Assembly: GCF_028802875.1 (NCBI RefSeq)
Contig: NZ_JARAMP010000004.1
Span: forward strand, 124,001 to 188,000
Length of the DNA stretch: 64,000 nt
Direction of reading: 5' to 3'
Source of the DNA: Seohaeicola sp024304985
GTDB lineage: Bacteria; Pseudomonadota; Alphaproteobacteria; Rhodobacterales; Rhodobacteraceae
The position numbers and the translations under genes were made by a program. Shown piece after piece: positions 42,031-50,243 of the stretch (positions are counted from its first letter, which is position 1; each line of letters opens with the position of its first letter). Under the pieces are notes generated by a model. The model searched no databases and was not told the origin of the DNA. It saw nothing but the letters and a program-made list of their open reading frames with translations.

Positions 42031-43136
42031 TCACGGCGACTGTCTGCGGTCTGCTCGGCCTTCTGACAAGCCCGACTCCGGGCAAGACCCAGAGCCTCGA
42101 TATTGCTCTGTATCACACCAGTCTTGCGCGGCAGGGACCCGGTCTGCTGTTGCGTGACATCGCGGGTGGCACGGACCCGCAGGTTCTGGCCGTGGCGCAG
42201 GTCATCGCCCATGCCGCGCCGGATATCCTGCTGCTGCTTGACGTGGACTATGATCACGGTCTGGTCACGCTTGCCGCGCTCCGAAATGCCATCGCCGTTG
42301 CCGGGGTCTCCTATCCCCACATATTTGCGCTGCCGCCGAATACAGGTGTTGTCACTGGGTTGGACGCTGACGGCGACGGTCGTCTGGGCGGACCGCAGGA
42401 CGCGCAGGGTTTTGGTCAGTTTGCCGGTCAGGGCGGCATGGCCATCCTGTCGCGCTACCCTGTGCGCAGGGATCAAGTGCAGGATCACAGCGCCCGCCTG
42501 TGGCGCGACATGCCTCAGGCCATGCTGACGCTTCCCGACGGCACACCGGTGCTGGCGCGTGCTGAGTTGGCGGTGCAACGCCTGTCCACGACAGGACATT
42601 GGGCCGTGCCGTTCGAGATCCAGGGGCAGGTTCTTTGGCTGCTGGCTTTTCATGCCACCCCACCCGTTTTTGACGGGCCCGAGGATCGCAACGGTCGCCG
42701 CAACCACGATGAGGCGAGGTTCTGGAGCCTGTATCTGGACGGTGCCTTTGGCCCTGCCCCAAAGGATCGCTTTGTCATCATTGGCGACAGCAACATGGAC
42801 ACTGTCGACAGCGAGGGACGGCCGGATGCGATGCGCGCATTGCTGCAAGATACCCGCCTGTCCGACCCGCAACCCAAGGGCGGCGGCATACAAGAGGCGG
42901 ACCCGGCGCATCGCGGGGACGCTGCACTGGACACCGTGCGCTGGCCGCCACCCGGACCGGGGAACCTTCGCGTTGACTATATCCTGCCTTCGGCTGATCT
43001 GACCGTCCACGACTCCCACGTCTTCTGGCCTGATCCAGCCGATCCCATGGCGCCCATCGTCCAGACCGCCAGCCGTCATCATCTGGTCAGCGTCACGGTT
43101 GAGTGGCCGCCGGCCGCGTTGGCGCAGCCTGAGTGA
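42027..43136 (+). CDS. Secreted endonuclease/exonuclease/phosphatase-family protein
   Basis: The protein is about 369 residues if started at a CTG at 42027, which overlaps the previous stop as CTGA and gives a short hydrophobic leader (ITATVCGLLGLLTSPTPGKT). No ATG, GTG or TTG exists in this frame between 41913 and the leader, so the alternative is an ATG at 41904 buried deep in the upstream gene. EEP-fold motifs include PDILLLLDVDYDHG, GGMAILSRYPV, RFVIIGDSNMDTVDSEG (catalytic D and N), RVDYILPSADL and a final ASRHHLVSVTV with paired histidines. It probably hydrolyses phosphodiester or phosphomonoester bonds in the periplasm; the substrate is unknown. Its 3' end overlaps the convergent SDR gene by 44 bases. 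Confidence 0.82.
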   Translation: MITATVCGLLGLLTSPTPGKTQSLDIALYHTSLARQGPGLLLRDIAGGTDPQVLAVAQVIAHAAPDILLLLDVDYDHGLVTLAALRNAIAVAGVSYPHIFALPPNTGVVTGLDADGDGRLGGPQDAQGFGQFAGQGGMAILSRYPVRRDQVQDHSARLWRDMPQAMLTLPDGTPVLARAELAVQRLSTTGHWAVPFEIQGQVLWLLAFHATPPVFDGPEDRNGRRNHDEARFWSLYLDGAFGPAPKDRFVIIGDSNMDTVDSEGRPDAMRALLQDTRLSDPQPKGGGIQEADPAHRGDAALDTVRWPPPGPGNLRVDYILPSADLTVHDSHVFWPDPADPMAPIVQTASRHHLVSVTVEWPPAALAQPE

Positions 43137-44001
43137 GCGACCGCTGTGCCACAGATAAACCCGCCAGCATAACCGTCTGCTGCGACGTAGGCTGGAAGCC
43201 CGGCAGAAGACGTTCGAACTTTGCTCCGGACAGTTGATGCGGCGTTTCCCAGAGATAGCGCATCTCTCCCAGTTCCCGCGCCAGTTCCCAGAAGGGGGCC
43301 GCAAGACGCATCAGCCCCCATGGAAACCGTGAGATGGTCAAAGAACGGCCAAGATGCGTCTCAAGACAATGCTTCAATTCAGTCATGTCGAAGCTGTGCC
43401 CGTGAAAGGGAATATCCTCGAACATGGCCAGACTGTCGCGCTTCCCGGCCAGGGCTGCTGCTGCCCGCGCCCAATCAGGCACATAGCACCACGCCTGCAT
43501 CACATCCGGTCCGCCGCCAAGGGTGATCCGTCCCTTTGCGATGTTCCGCAGCACGAAAAGCTGCATGATGTCGCCATTTCCGTCGGGGTCGATGAAATTG
43601 CCCGCCCGCAGCACGATCGTCTGCACACCGCTGTCACGATAGCGTGCCTCCATCTGCATGCGGATCAATCCCTTGCGGCTGACAGGGCGCTGCGGCGTAT
43701 CCTCGGACCAGATGCCGCCTGCGTCACCAAAATTGTAGACATTGCCGGGAAGGATAACGGACGCCCCACTGGCCTTGGCGGCTGCGATAACCTGTTCCGT
43801 GATCTCTGGGATCAGCTTGGTCCAATTGTGGTAGTTGGGCGGGTTCAGCCCGTTGACGATGACATCCGATCCCATAGCTGCCGCCGTCATGTCAGTGCCT
43901 CGCTCGTAGCGGCGCACCCTCCATCCCGCATCGGCAAATGCCTTGGCGCTGTGATGACCAATCTTGCCATTGCCGCCCAGGATCAGAACAGTTCCCGGCA
44001 T
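43093..44001 (-). CDS. NAD-dependent epimerase/dehydratase-like (SDR) protein
   Basis: The 302-residue extended SDR-like protein has the nucleotide motif VLILGGNGKIGHHSAKAFAD at the N-terminus and an SDR-like middle (SVILPGNVYNFGDAG, QMEARYRDSGVQTIVLRAGN). A canonical YxxxK pair is not obvious, so it may be an atypical reductase or a binding protein of the NmrA/SDR type. The start at 44001 follows AGGTG by four bases; an ATG at 44013 is the alternative. It is divergent from a LysR regulator that probably controls it. Confidence 0.8.
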   Translation of the reverse strand: MPGTVLILGGNGKIGHHSAKAFADAGWRVRRYERGTDMTAAAMGSDVIVNGLNPPNYHNWTKLIPEITEQVIAAAKASGASVILPGNVYNFGDAGGIWSEDTPQRPVSRKGLIRMQMEARYRDSGVQTIVLRAGNFIDPDGNGDIMQLFVLRNIAKGRITLGGGPDVMQAWCYVPDWARAAAALAGKRDSLAMFEDIPFHGHSFDMTELKHCLETHLGRSLTISRFPWGLMRLAAPFWELARELGEMRYLWETPHQLSGAKFERLLPGFQPTSQQTVMLAGLSVAQRSLTQAAPTRPAATQP

Positions 44002-44083
44002 TTTCACCTCCATTATCTGTTGTGTGAGGCGACCATCATCCGAACGTGACCGAATGGGAATTGCATGGTTTTGTAGATCAGCT

Positions 44084-44097
44084 ATTCATATTTGAAT
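44084..44097. promoter_or_regulatory. LysR-type operator candidate
   Basis: ATTCA-TATT-TGAAT is a perfect inverted repeat overlapping the first two bases of the LysR gene's ATG, in the intergenic region shared with the SDR gene. The layout fits self-repression and control of the divergent gene. Confidence 0.45.
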
Positions 44098-44998
44098 GGA
44101 AAGCAGGATTGATACTCTGGACTGGTCCCTGATCCGCACCTTTCTGGCCGTCGCGGATACAGGAAGCCTGTCTGCCGCTGCGCGCAGGCTGGGCATCAGC
44201 CAGCCGACAATCGGGCGTCAGGTTCGTCAGATCGAAGACGCTCTTGATCTGACTCTGTTCACGCGCCAGCCCCGCGGCTTGCACCTGACGGACAGCGGCG
44301 CGGCCCTTCTGCCCCATGCCCGCCGGATGGCCGAAGCGATGAACGCCCTGGCGCTGACCGCCGCCGGCCGGACCGAAGATCTGCGCGGCACTGTCCGCCT
44401 GACCGCCAGTGCCGTGGTCGCACATCACATCCTGCCGCCGATCATCGCGCAGATCAGGCAGGCCGAGCCCTTGATCCAGATCGAACTGGTCGCCAGCGAC
44501 AGCAGTGACAACCTGCTGTTCCGCGAGGCCGATATCGCGGTGCGGATGTATCGCAGCACGCAGTTGGATATCGTGACACGCCATCTGGGCAACTTGCGTC
44601 TGGGAGTCTTCGCAGCGCGCACCTATCTGGACCGGAGAGGATGGCCACAGCAGCCCACGGATCTGCTGGGCCATGACCTGATCGGCTATGATCGCAACGA
44701 GCTGATCCTGCACCACATGCGCGCGATGGGATGGCCCGCCACGCGCGAGATGTTCGCGATCCGCTGCGACAGCCAGACCGCCTATCTGGCGCTGATCCGC
44801 GCAGGCTGCGGAATCGGATTTGCTCAGGCCGGTTTGATGCAGGACAGGGCCGATCTGGTCGAGCTTGATCTTGGCCTTGACCTGCCGCATCTGCCGGTGT
44901 GGTTGGCGGCACCGCAGGCCATGCGCGGCTCGCCACGAATCGCCCGCGTCTGGGACCTGCTTGCAGAGGGTTTGACCCCTGTTCTTTCACGCCCTTGA
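44096..44998 (+). CDS. LysR-family transcriptional regulator
   Basis: The 300-residue regulator has an N-terminal winged helix (TFLAVADTGSLSAAARRLGI, SQPTIGRQVRQIEDALDLTL, FTRQPRGLHLTDSG) and a periplasmic-binding-like effector domain (residues 90-300). It is divergent from the SDR gene, with the palindrome at 44084-44097 between them. LysR proteins usually control the neighbouring divergent gene and repress themselves. The effector is unknown. leuB begins 84 bases downstream and probably has its own promoter (TTGACC, 17 bases, TAGGCC near 45022). Confidence 0.93.
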   Translation: MESRIDTLDWSLIRTFLAVADTGSLSAAARRLGISQPTIGRQVRQIEDALDLTLFTRQPRGLHLTDSGAALLPHARRMAEAMNALALTAAGRTEDLRGTVRLTASAVVAHHILPPIIAQIRQAEPLIQIELVASDSSDNLLFREADIAVRMYRSTQLDIVTRHLGNLRLGVFAARTYLDRRGWPQQPTDLLGHDLIGYDRNELILHHMRAMGWPATREMFAIRCDSQTAYLALIRAGCGIGFAQAGLMQDRADLVELDLGLDLPHLPVWLAAPQAMRGSPRIARVWDLLAEGLTPVLSRP

Positions 44999-45082
44999 GC
45001 CCGTGCTGCGTGTGCTTTCTTGACCCTGCGTCCTGCAATCGCTAGGCCAGTGCCGAACTCATGTCACAAGGGACAGACCGCA

Positions 45083-46189
45083 ATGACCAACCCCTCGCTT
45101 CTCATCCTCGCCGGTGACGGCATCGGCCCCGAAGTCATGGCCGAAGTGCGCAAGATCATCGACTGGTACGGCACCAAGCGCGGCGTCGCTTTCGACGTGT
45201 CCGAGGATCTGGTGGGCGGCTGCGCCTATGACAAACACGGCACGCCGCTGCATGATGACACGATGGCCAAGGCACAGGAAGTGGACGCGGTCCTGCTGGG
45301 TGCCGTCGGCGGGCCGAAATACGACAATCTCGATTTCAGCATCAAACCCGAACGCGGCCTGCTGCGCCTGCGCAAGGAAATGGACCTCTATGCCAACCTG
45401 CGTCCGGCGCAGTGCTTTGACGCGCTGGCTGATTTCTCGTCGCTGAAAAAGGATGTGGTTGCCGGTCTGGACATCATGATCGTGCGCGAACTGACCAGCG
45501 GTGTCTATTTCGGCGAACCGCGCGGTATCTTCAAGGAAGGCAACGAGCGGGTCGGCATCAACACCCAGCGCTATACCGAGTCCGAGATCGAACGTGTCGC
45601 CCGCTCTGCTTTCGAGCTGGCGCGCAAGCGTAGCAACAAGCTGTGCTCGATGGAAAAAGCCAATGTGATGGAATCCGGCGTTCTGTGGCGCGAAGTGGTG
45701 CAGCGCATCGGCGACACCGAATATCCCGATGTCGAACTGAGCCATATGTATGCGGACGCCGGTGCCATGCAGCTGACCCGCTGGCCCAAGCAGTTCGACG
45801 TGATCGTGACCGACAACCTGTTCGGCGACCTGCTGTCTGATCTGGCGGCGATGCTGACCGGATCGCTGGGCATGCTGCCCTCGGCCAGCCTCGGCGCACC
45901 TATGGCGAATGGCCGTCCCAAGGCGCTTTATGAGCCGGTCCATGGTTCCGCCCCCGATATCGCGGGTCAGGGCAAAGCAAACCCGATCGCCTGTATCCTC
46001 AGTTTCGCCATGGCGTTGCGCTACAGCTTTGACATGGGGGCCGAGGCTGATCGCATCGAAGCTGCCGTGGCCAAGGTTCTAGCCGATGGCCTGCGCACCG
46101 CCGATCTGATGGGTCCCGAAGGCGGCTCGCCCATCACGACCGGTCAGATGGGCGATGCCATCGTCGCGGCGTTGGACGCCTCGCTCTGA
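45083..46189 (+). CDS. leuB: 3-isopropylmalate dehydrogenase
   Basis: The 368-residue NAD-dependent decarboxylating dehydrogenase acts in the third step of leucine synthesis. Motifs include LILAGDGIGPEVMAEV, AVGGPKYDNLDFSIKPERGL, the arginine-rich RKEMDLYANLRPAQ, the metal and substrate region VTDNLFGDLLSDLAAML, and EPVHGSAPDIAGQGKANPI. AAGGGACAG precedes the start. The gene is separated from leuCD by a membrane-protein/EEP pair and an SDR/LysR pair. Confidence 0.97.
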   Translation: MTNPSLLILAGDGIGPEVMAEVRKIIDWYGTKRGVAFDVSEDLVGGCAYDKHGTPLHDDTMAKAQEVDAVLLGAVGGPKYDNLDFSIKPERGLLRLRKEMDLYANLRPAQCFDALADFSSLKKDVVAGLDIMIVRELTSGVYFGEPRGIFKEGNERVGINTQRYTESEIERVARSAFELARKRSNKLCSMEKANVMESGVLWREVVQRIGDTEYPDVELSHMYADAGAMQLTRWPKQFDVIVTDNLFGDLLSDLAAMLTGSLGMLPSASLGAPMANGRPKALYEPVHGSAPDIAGQGKANPIACILSFAMALRYSFDMGAEADRIEAAVAKVLADGLRTADLMGPEGGSPITTGQMGDAIVAALDASL

Positions 46190-46193
46190 TATG

Positions 46194-47816
46194 TCAGTCG
46201 CGTGGCCCCGGTGCGACCGGGGCCGCCGCCTTTATACCCGGCACCGTGGCACTGTAGTGGGCGATCCGCGCTGCATGCTCGGCTACCCGCCGCAACCAAC
46301 GCATTGCATCCGTCCTGTCAAACATCTCGGCCACGGAAATCAGCCCGACATGTTCATGCAACAAGGTCGCGCGCCTGTGGCGTCGCGTGCGTGCCTCGAT
46401 CCGGTCTGACAGCCGCGCCAACCTTGTCGCCTCCAGCCCATCCCTTGCCGGATCAGCGGCCCGGCGCAAGGTCGCGCCAAGCGCCCGCGAGAGGCGCGAC
46501 AGACCAGGATCATCCAACAGGACCGCAACCATCGACCGCCGTTCCAGCCGTTTGAGAAGCCGCGCCAGATGATCCGTCTGATGCAGCAAGGCGGCGTATC
46601 GGTCACGCTCGGCGGGTTTGCCTTCTGGCAGATTTATCCGCGTGATGTAATGTTCGATCTCGATCAGCGCTGGACGTGCCACCTCCTCGATCGTGGCCAG
46701 TCCGCGCATGTCGGGCACGGGCGCCAAGGCCCGACCCAGCGCCGAGAACACATGACGCGCAACCCGGCCGAATGCCGCTTGCGCCGCGTCCATCGCTGCG
46801 CCTTCGTCCTTCAGCAAGGCTGGATCAAGATCGGCCACCAACCCGCCAGCCAGCGCCCTGTCAGGTCTTTCAGGTACCATCTTTTCGACCCACAGGGCGA
46901 AACGTGCCGTAAAAGGCAGGAATATCAGGGCTCCCACAATGTTGAATCCTGTATGGAACAGCACCAGGGCCGTGGTCTCTCCAACCCGGTCCGCGACCTG
47001 CGTCAGGACAGTTCCCATGACAACAAGCAAAGGATAGGCCAGAGTTGCCGTCCCCAGGTTGAACAGAACATTCGCCAGCGCCGTCTGCCGCATGGTCACA
47101 GAACCGCCGAAACTCGCCAGTACAGCCGTGATCGTAGTGCCAAGGTTCATGCCGATCACCATGGCGGCGGCTTGCTCGAAACTGATCCCTCCCGCACCCA
47201 ACAGGACCAGCGCGACAGCCATGGCCGCACTGGAGGACTGCATGACAACCGTCACGACCAGCCCCAGAAGGATCAATTGAAAGTCGCCCCAGATCCCGCC
47301 CTGTGGCAATGTCTGCGGTGTCAGCCATGCGCCGAAACCGGCCGCTCCTGTCTGCATCATGTCCAGTCCGATGAACAGAAGACACAACCCGGCCGTCACA
47401 CGCCCGGTGCGTGCCCATCCACCCCGGGCCAGCAGCGTTAGCAAACTCGCTCCGAACAGCGCGGGCAAGGCAAGACTGCCCAGCTGCAACTTGAAACCCA
47501 GCAAGGTCACGATCCATCCGGTGACGGTCGTGCCGATATTGGCACCGTAGATCACGCCCAAAGCCTGCGGAAAGGTCAGCAGTCCGGCACCGACGAAACC
47601 GATTGTCATGACGGTCGTCGCACTCGACGATTGGACCACCGCCGTTGCCGCCGTGCCAGTCAGAACGCCCGCCAGCGGCGTCGTGGTGAACCGCGCCAGC
47701 AACTGGCGCAAGCGCGCGCCCGCAGCCTCGCGCAGCGCTTCCGTCATGATCTTCATCCCGAACAGGAACATGCCGATCCCGCCAAGGATCACCGCAAGAC
47801 CGCCCGTCATTTCCAT
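46194..47816 (-). CDS. Na+/phosphate-cotransporter-family protein (NptA/PhoU-like)
   Basis: The 540-residue protein has a two-repeat Na/Pi cotransporter domain (residues 1-310). Repeated QSSSATT/QSSSAAM motifs (AVVQSSSATTVMTIGFVGAG, VMQSSSAAMAVALVLLGAG) each follow the GANIGTTVT/GMNLGTTIT loops. A cytosolic, arginine-rich helical C-terminal part (residues 340-540) resembles PhoU. It would carry phosphate with sodium across the inner membrane. The start at 47816 has GGGGA about nine bases upstream; the frame extends to 47870. It is convergent with leuB with only four bases between the stops. Confidence 0.9.
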   Translation of the reverse strand: MEMTGGLAVILGGIGMFLFGMKIMTEALREAAGARLRQLLARFTTTPLAGVLTGTAATAVVQSSSATTVMTIGFVGAGLLTFPQALGVIYGANIGTTVTGWIVTLLGFKLQLGSLALPALFGASLLTLLARGGWARTGRVTAGLCLLFIGLDMMQTGAAGFGAWLTPQTLPQGGIWGDFQLILLGLVVTVVMQSSSAAMAVALVLLGAGGISFEQAAAMVIGMNLGTTITAVLASFGGSVTMRQTALANVLFNLGTATLAYPLLVVMGTVLTQVADRVGETTALVLFHTGFNIVGALIFLPFTARFALWVEKMVPERPDRALAGGLVADLDPALLKDEGAAMDAAQAAFGRVARHVFSALGRALAPVPDMRGLATIEEVARPALIEIEHYITRINLPEGKPAERDRYAALLHQTDHLARLLKRLERRSMVAVLLDDPGLSRLSRALGATLRRAADPARDGLEATRLARLSDRIEARTRRHRRATLLHEHVGLISVAEMFDRTDAMRWLRRVAEHAARIAHYSATVPGIKAAAPVAPGPRD

Positions 47817-47910
47817 GGTGTCATGATCCCCACTCTGGCGCCCAGAATGGAACCGGAACACCGCGTCCACAAGCCCTGACCTGCCTGTGGTGGCCGTTGC
47901 AACTCGACCC

Positions 47911-47938
47911 TTGCAAATCCACCGCGACGGGTTTAATC
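47911..47938 (+). promoter_or_regulatory. Probable promoter of tRNA-Pro
   Basis: TTGCAA at 47911-47916 and TTAATC at 47933-47938, 16 bases apart, lie 14 bases before the mature tRNA 5' end. Confidence 0.5.
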
Positions 47939-47952
47939 GCCTCTCACACGGT

Positions 47953-48029
47953 CGGGCTGTAGCGCAGCCTGGTAGCGCACCTGCTTCGGGAGCAGGGGGT
48001 CGGAGGTTCGAATCCTCTCAGCCCGACCA
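47953..48029 (+). tRNA. tRNA-Pro (anticodon CGG)
   Basis: The 77-base gene folds as a full cloverleaf. The acceptor stem is CGGGCTG/CAGCCCG with discriminator A and an encoded CCA at 48027-48029. The D arm begins AGCGCAGCCTGGTAGCGC, the anticodon stem is CCTGC/GCAGG with loop TTCGGGA, and the T arm is GAGG-TTCGAAT-CCTC. The anticodon CGG reads proline CCG codons. No attachment-site duplicate or integrase is seen nearby. Confidence 0.97.
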
Positions 48030-48070
48030 GTGATCCCCAAATCGATAGTGTGTCAAACGCGTCCAGCGGG

Positions 48071-49183
48071 TCAGAACGTATTGACGCGCCCGGCAAGCCC
48101 CAGCAGCGATCCCAGCAGGCCAACAACCGTCTGCACCCCGGTAACCGGCGACTCGGTTGCCAGAACGGTATCCTTCGGGTTGATCTGGAACCCGCGCGCC
48201 GCAAACAGCCCGTCTGCGGATGCCAGGTCAAACGTAAAGACCACCTGTTGCATCAACGGACCGCGCCCATCCGATCGCACTTGCCGCGTGTCATAGTCTC
48301 GCAACACGATCACGCCCTTGGGATTGGCGCGGCTGTCCGTCAGCCCGCCGATGACGGACAGCGCCTCAAGTGCGGTGATCTCTTCCTTCTCGAAATAGAC
48401 AAGTCGTTCGGTTCCTGTCGCGCCAAGCGCCGTGAAGTAGCGATTGTCCTCAGCCACAACGATCTTGTCGCCACCCCGCAGCAGGATATTGCGTGACGCG
48501 TCCGCGAAAAGCCGCTCTGCCCGCATTTCATAGGTGACGCCGTCCCGTATCAGTCGCACCAGCGGATGCCGCAGGCCAGACGCGATGCCGCCGCTTGCTG
48601 CCAGCACCGACAGGATCGTATGATTGCGATCCGGCAAGGGATAGCTGCCCGGACGGGCAACACCCGCCACCAGTTCGGCCGAGTTTTGGCGTCCCGGCAC
48701 CAGTTCCACCTGCACCTGTGCCGAAGGAACGATCGGTTTCAGGGCTGTTTGTAGCTGTCGACGTGCTTGATCGGGCGTTTGACCACCAATCTGGATTTCG
48801 TCGAGATAGGGCACAAAGATCGTCCCGCCCGCAGATACCGTCAGCCCCGCCAGCACCACTTTCTTGTCCATGGCCGATGTCAGAAGCGAATTTTCCTGAC
48901 TGTCCCAGATCACCAGATCCACGCGATCGCCCGGTTGCACCAATGGGCTGTCCGGACCGCGCGTCCCTTCGGGCCAACGATAGACACCAGACCAGCCTGT
49001 CACCGGCCATGTCCGAATCTGCGGAAGGTTGTCCCGCGTGACGGGCATGACCTGAAATGTGGGTGTGCTGCTGTCCTTCTCGTGCAAGATTTCACCGGTC
49101 ACAGCAGCCCCACGCGGAAGGGTGCAGGCCGCAAGCACAAGGCAAAGTGTGACCGTCTGAATCGTTTTCACTAGATACCGCAC
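48071..49183 (-). CDS. Polysaccharide export lipoprotein (Wza/BexD-like)
   Basis: The product is about 370 residues from a GTG at 49183, with AAGGGG nine bases upstream. It starts with a lipoprotein leader whose lipobox is LVLAAC. The polysaccharide-export domain (SPLVQPGDRVDLVIWDSQEN) is followed by SLBB-like domains (AELVAGVARPGSYPLPDRNH, TILSVLAASGGIASGL). Such outer-membrane proteins form the exit channel for capsule or exopolysaccharide. GTG 49171 and TTG codons nearby are alternative starts; the frame is open to 49513. It is divergent from the sugar transferase gene. A tyrosine-kinase partner (Wzc-like) is not in the window. Confidence 0.88.
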   Translation of the reverse strand: MRYLVKTIQTVTLCLVLAACTLPRGAAVTGEILHEKDSSTPTFQVMPVTRDNLPQIRTWPVTGWSGVYRWPEGTRGPDSPLVQPGDRVDLVIWDSQENSLLTSAMDKKVVLAGLTVSAGGTIFVPYLDEIQIGGQTPDQARRQLQTALKPIVPSAQVQVELVPGRQNSAELVAGVARPGSYPLPDRNHTILSVLAASGGIASGLRHPLVRLIRDGVTYEMRAERLFADASRNILLRGGDKIVVAEDNRYFTALGATGTERLVYFEKEEITALEALSVIGGLTDSRANPKGVIVLRDYDTRQVRSDGRGPLMQQVVFTFDLASADGLFAARGFQINPKDTVLATESPVTGVQTVVGLLGSLLGLAGRVNTF

Positions 49184-49390
49184 CAACACCAGCCCCTTGA
49201 TCACACACAGGATCCTGACGAACTTCCTACAGCCAGTCGAAGCTGTTAAACAGGAAAAAGTAACGAGTGTGACCGGGTGAACCGAAGTGAGTCTGACAGA
49301 ACCAATCCGCCGGAACCGGAGGAAAGGGGTAGTTGCGCGGACGGACATTCCGGCCCTGTGCCTTGCTCTTTCTGGCATGAGGCTGCGGAC

Positions 49391-49999
49391 ATGACGCCCG
49401 CAAAGCGCGCTTTGGACCTTGTCTTCGCATTGGGACTGACCGTGATCCTGATGCCGGTGGGCGTCTTGATTTCCCTGCTGGTCCTCCTGTGTGACGGTCG
49501 CCCTGTATTTCACGTGGCCGAACGCATGAAGACACCGGATCAGGGCTTCTTTCTTTGGAAGTTTCGCACCATGCGCCCCAGCCCGGCTGATATCGGTGTG
49601 TCGGGTGGCGACAAATCAGTCCGGATCACGCCTTTGGGCCGCATCCTGCGCCGCTCGCGTCTGGACGAGATGCCACAACTTCTCAACGTGTTGCGCGGCG
49701 ATATCAGTCTGGTCGGTCCCCGCCCACCGCTGCGGCGCTATGTGGAACGGTTTCCCGATCTTTACGCGCAGGTTCTGGAACAGCGGCCGGGGCTGACCGG
49801 CCTCGCCACGCTGGTGTATCATCGCACTGAAGAACGCCTGCTGGCTGCCTGCTCGACCGCCGAACAAACCGAGTCCGTCTACATCCGCCGTTGCATCCCG
49901 CGCAAAGCACGCCTTGACCTGATTTATGCCGCAAGACGCAGCATCGGCCTCGATCTTCGTTTGATTCTCGGAACGGTCTTCAGGTTTCTTTTACCTTAG
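49391..49999 (+). CDS. Small monotopic phosphoglycosyl transferase (sugar transferase)
   Basis: The 202-residue protein is a bacterial sugar transferase of the PglC/ExoY core type. It has a single N-terminal hydrophobic re-entrant segment (RALDLVFALGLTVILMPVG), then KFRTMRPSPAD, the catalytic DE in RSRLDEMPQLLNVLRGDISL, and VGPRPPLRRYVERFP. It moves a sugar phosphate from a UDP-sugar to undecaprenyl phosphate, the first step of repeat-unit synthesis. The start at 49391 has GAGG nine bases upstream; the longer frame from 49277 adds a non-family leader. The dehydratase downstream likely makes its donor sugar. Confidence 0.92.
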   Translation: MTPAKRALDLVFALGLTVILMPVGVLISLLVLLCDGRPVFHVAERMKTPDQGFFLWKFRTMRPSPADIGVSGGDKSVRITPLGRILRRSRLDEMPQLLNVLRGDISLVGPRPPLRRYVERFPDLYAQVLEQRPGLTGLATLVYHRTEERLLAACSTAEQTESVYIRRCIPRKARLDLIYAARRSIGLDLRLILGTVFRFLLP

Positions 50000-50243
50000 G
50001 CTGCAAATATCGTATGGTTGGATGTAGGTTGTATCTTTCGTCAATTTGCAGTGACCAATGTAGGAACGGCACGCATCGCGGGATCAATGCGGTGCTGGCC
50101 ATGTGTTGTTAACGAGTTTGGACCGGTTGGGTCCGCCCTGCGATCCGGCTTGTGACAGCCGGTTCCCTCGCAGGACGGTATCGTCCACCGGCCCCGGTGT
50201 GAGGCCAATTTTGCGGCACAGTTTGTTCGATTTTTGCGTGTCC

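Noticed and set aside
47953..48029. tRNA-Pro as border of a genomic island
   Set aside because: No integrase, direct repeat of the tRNA end or mobility gene is visible on either side.
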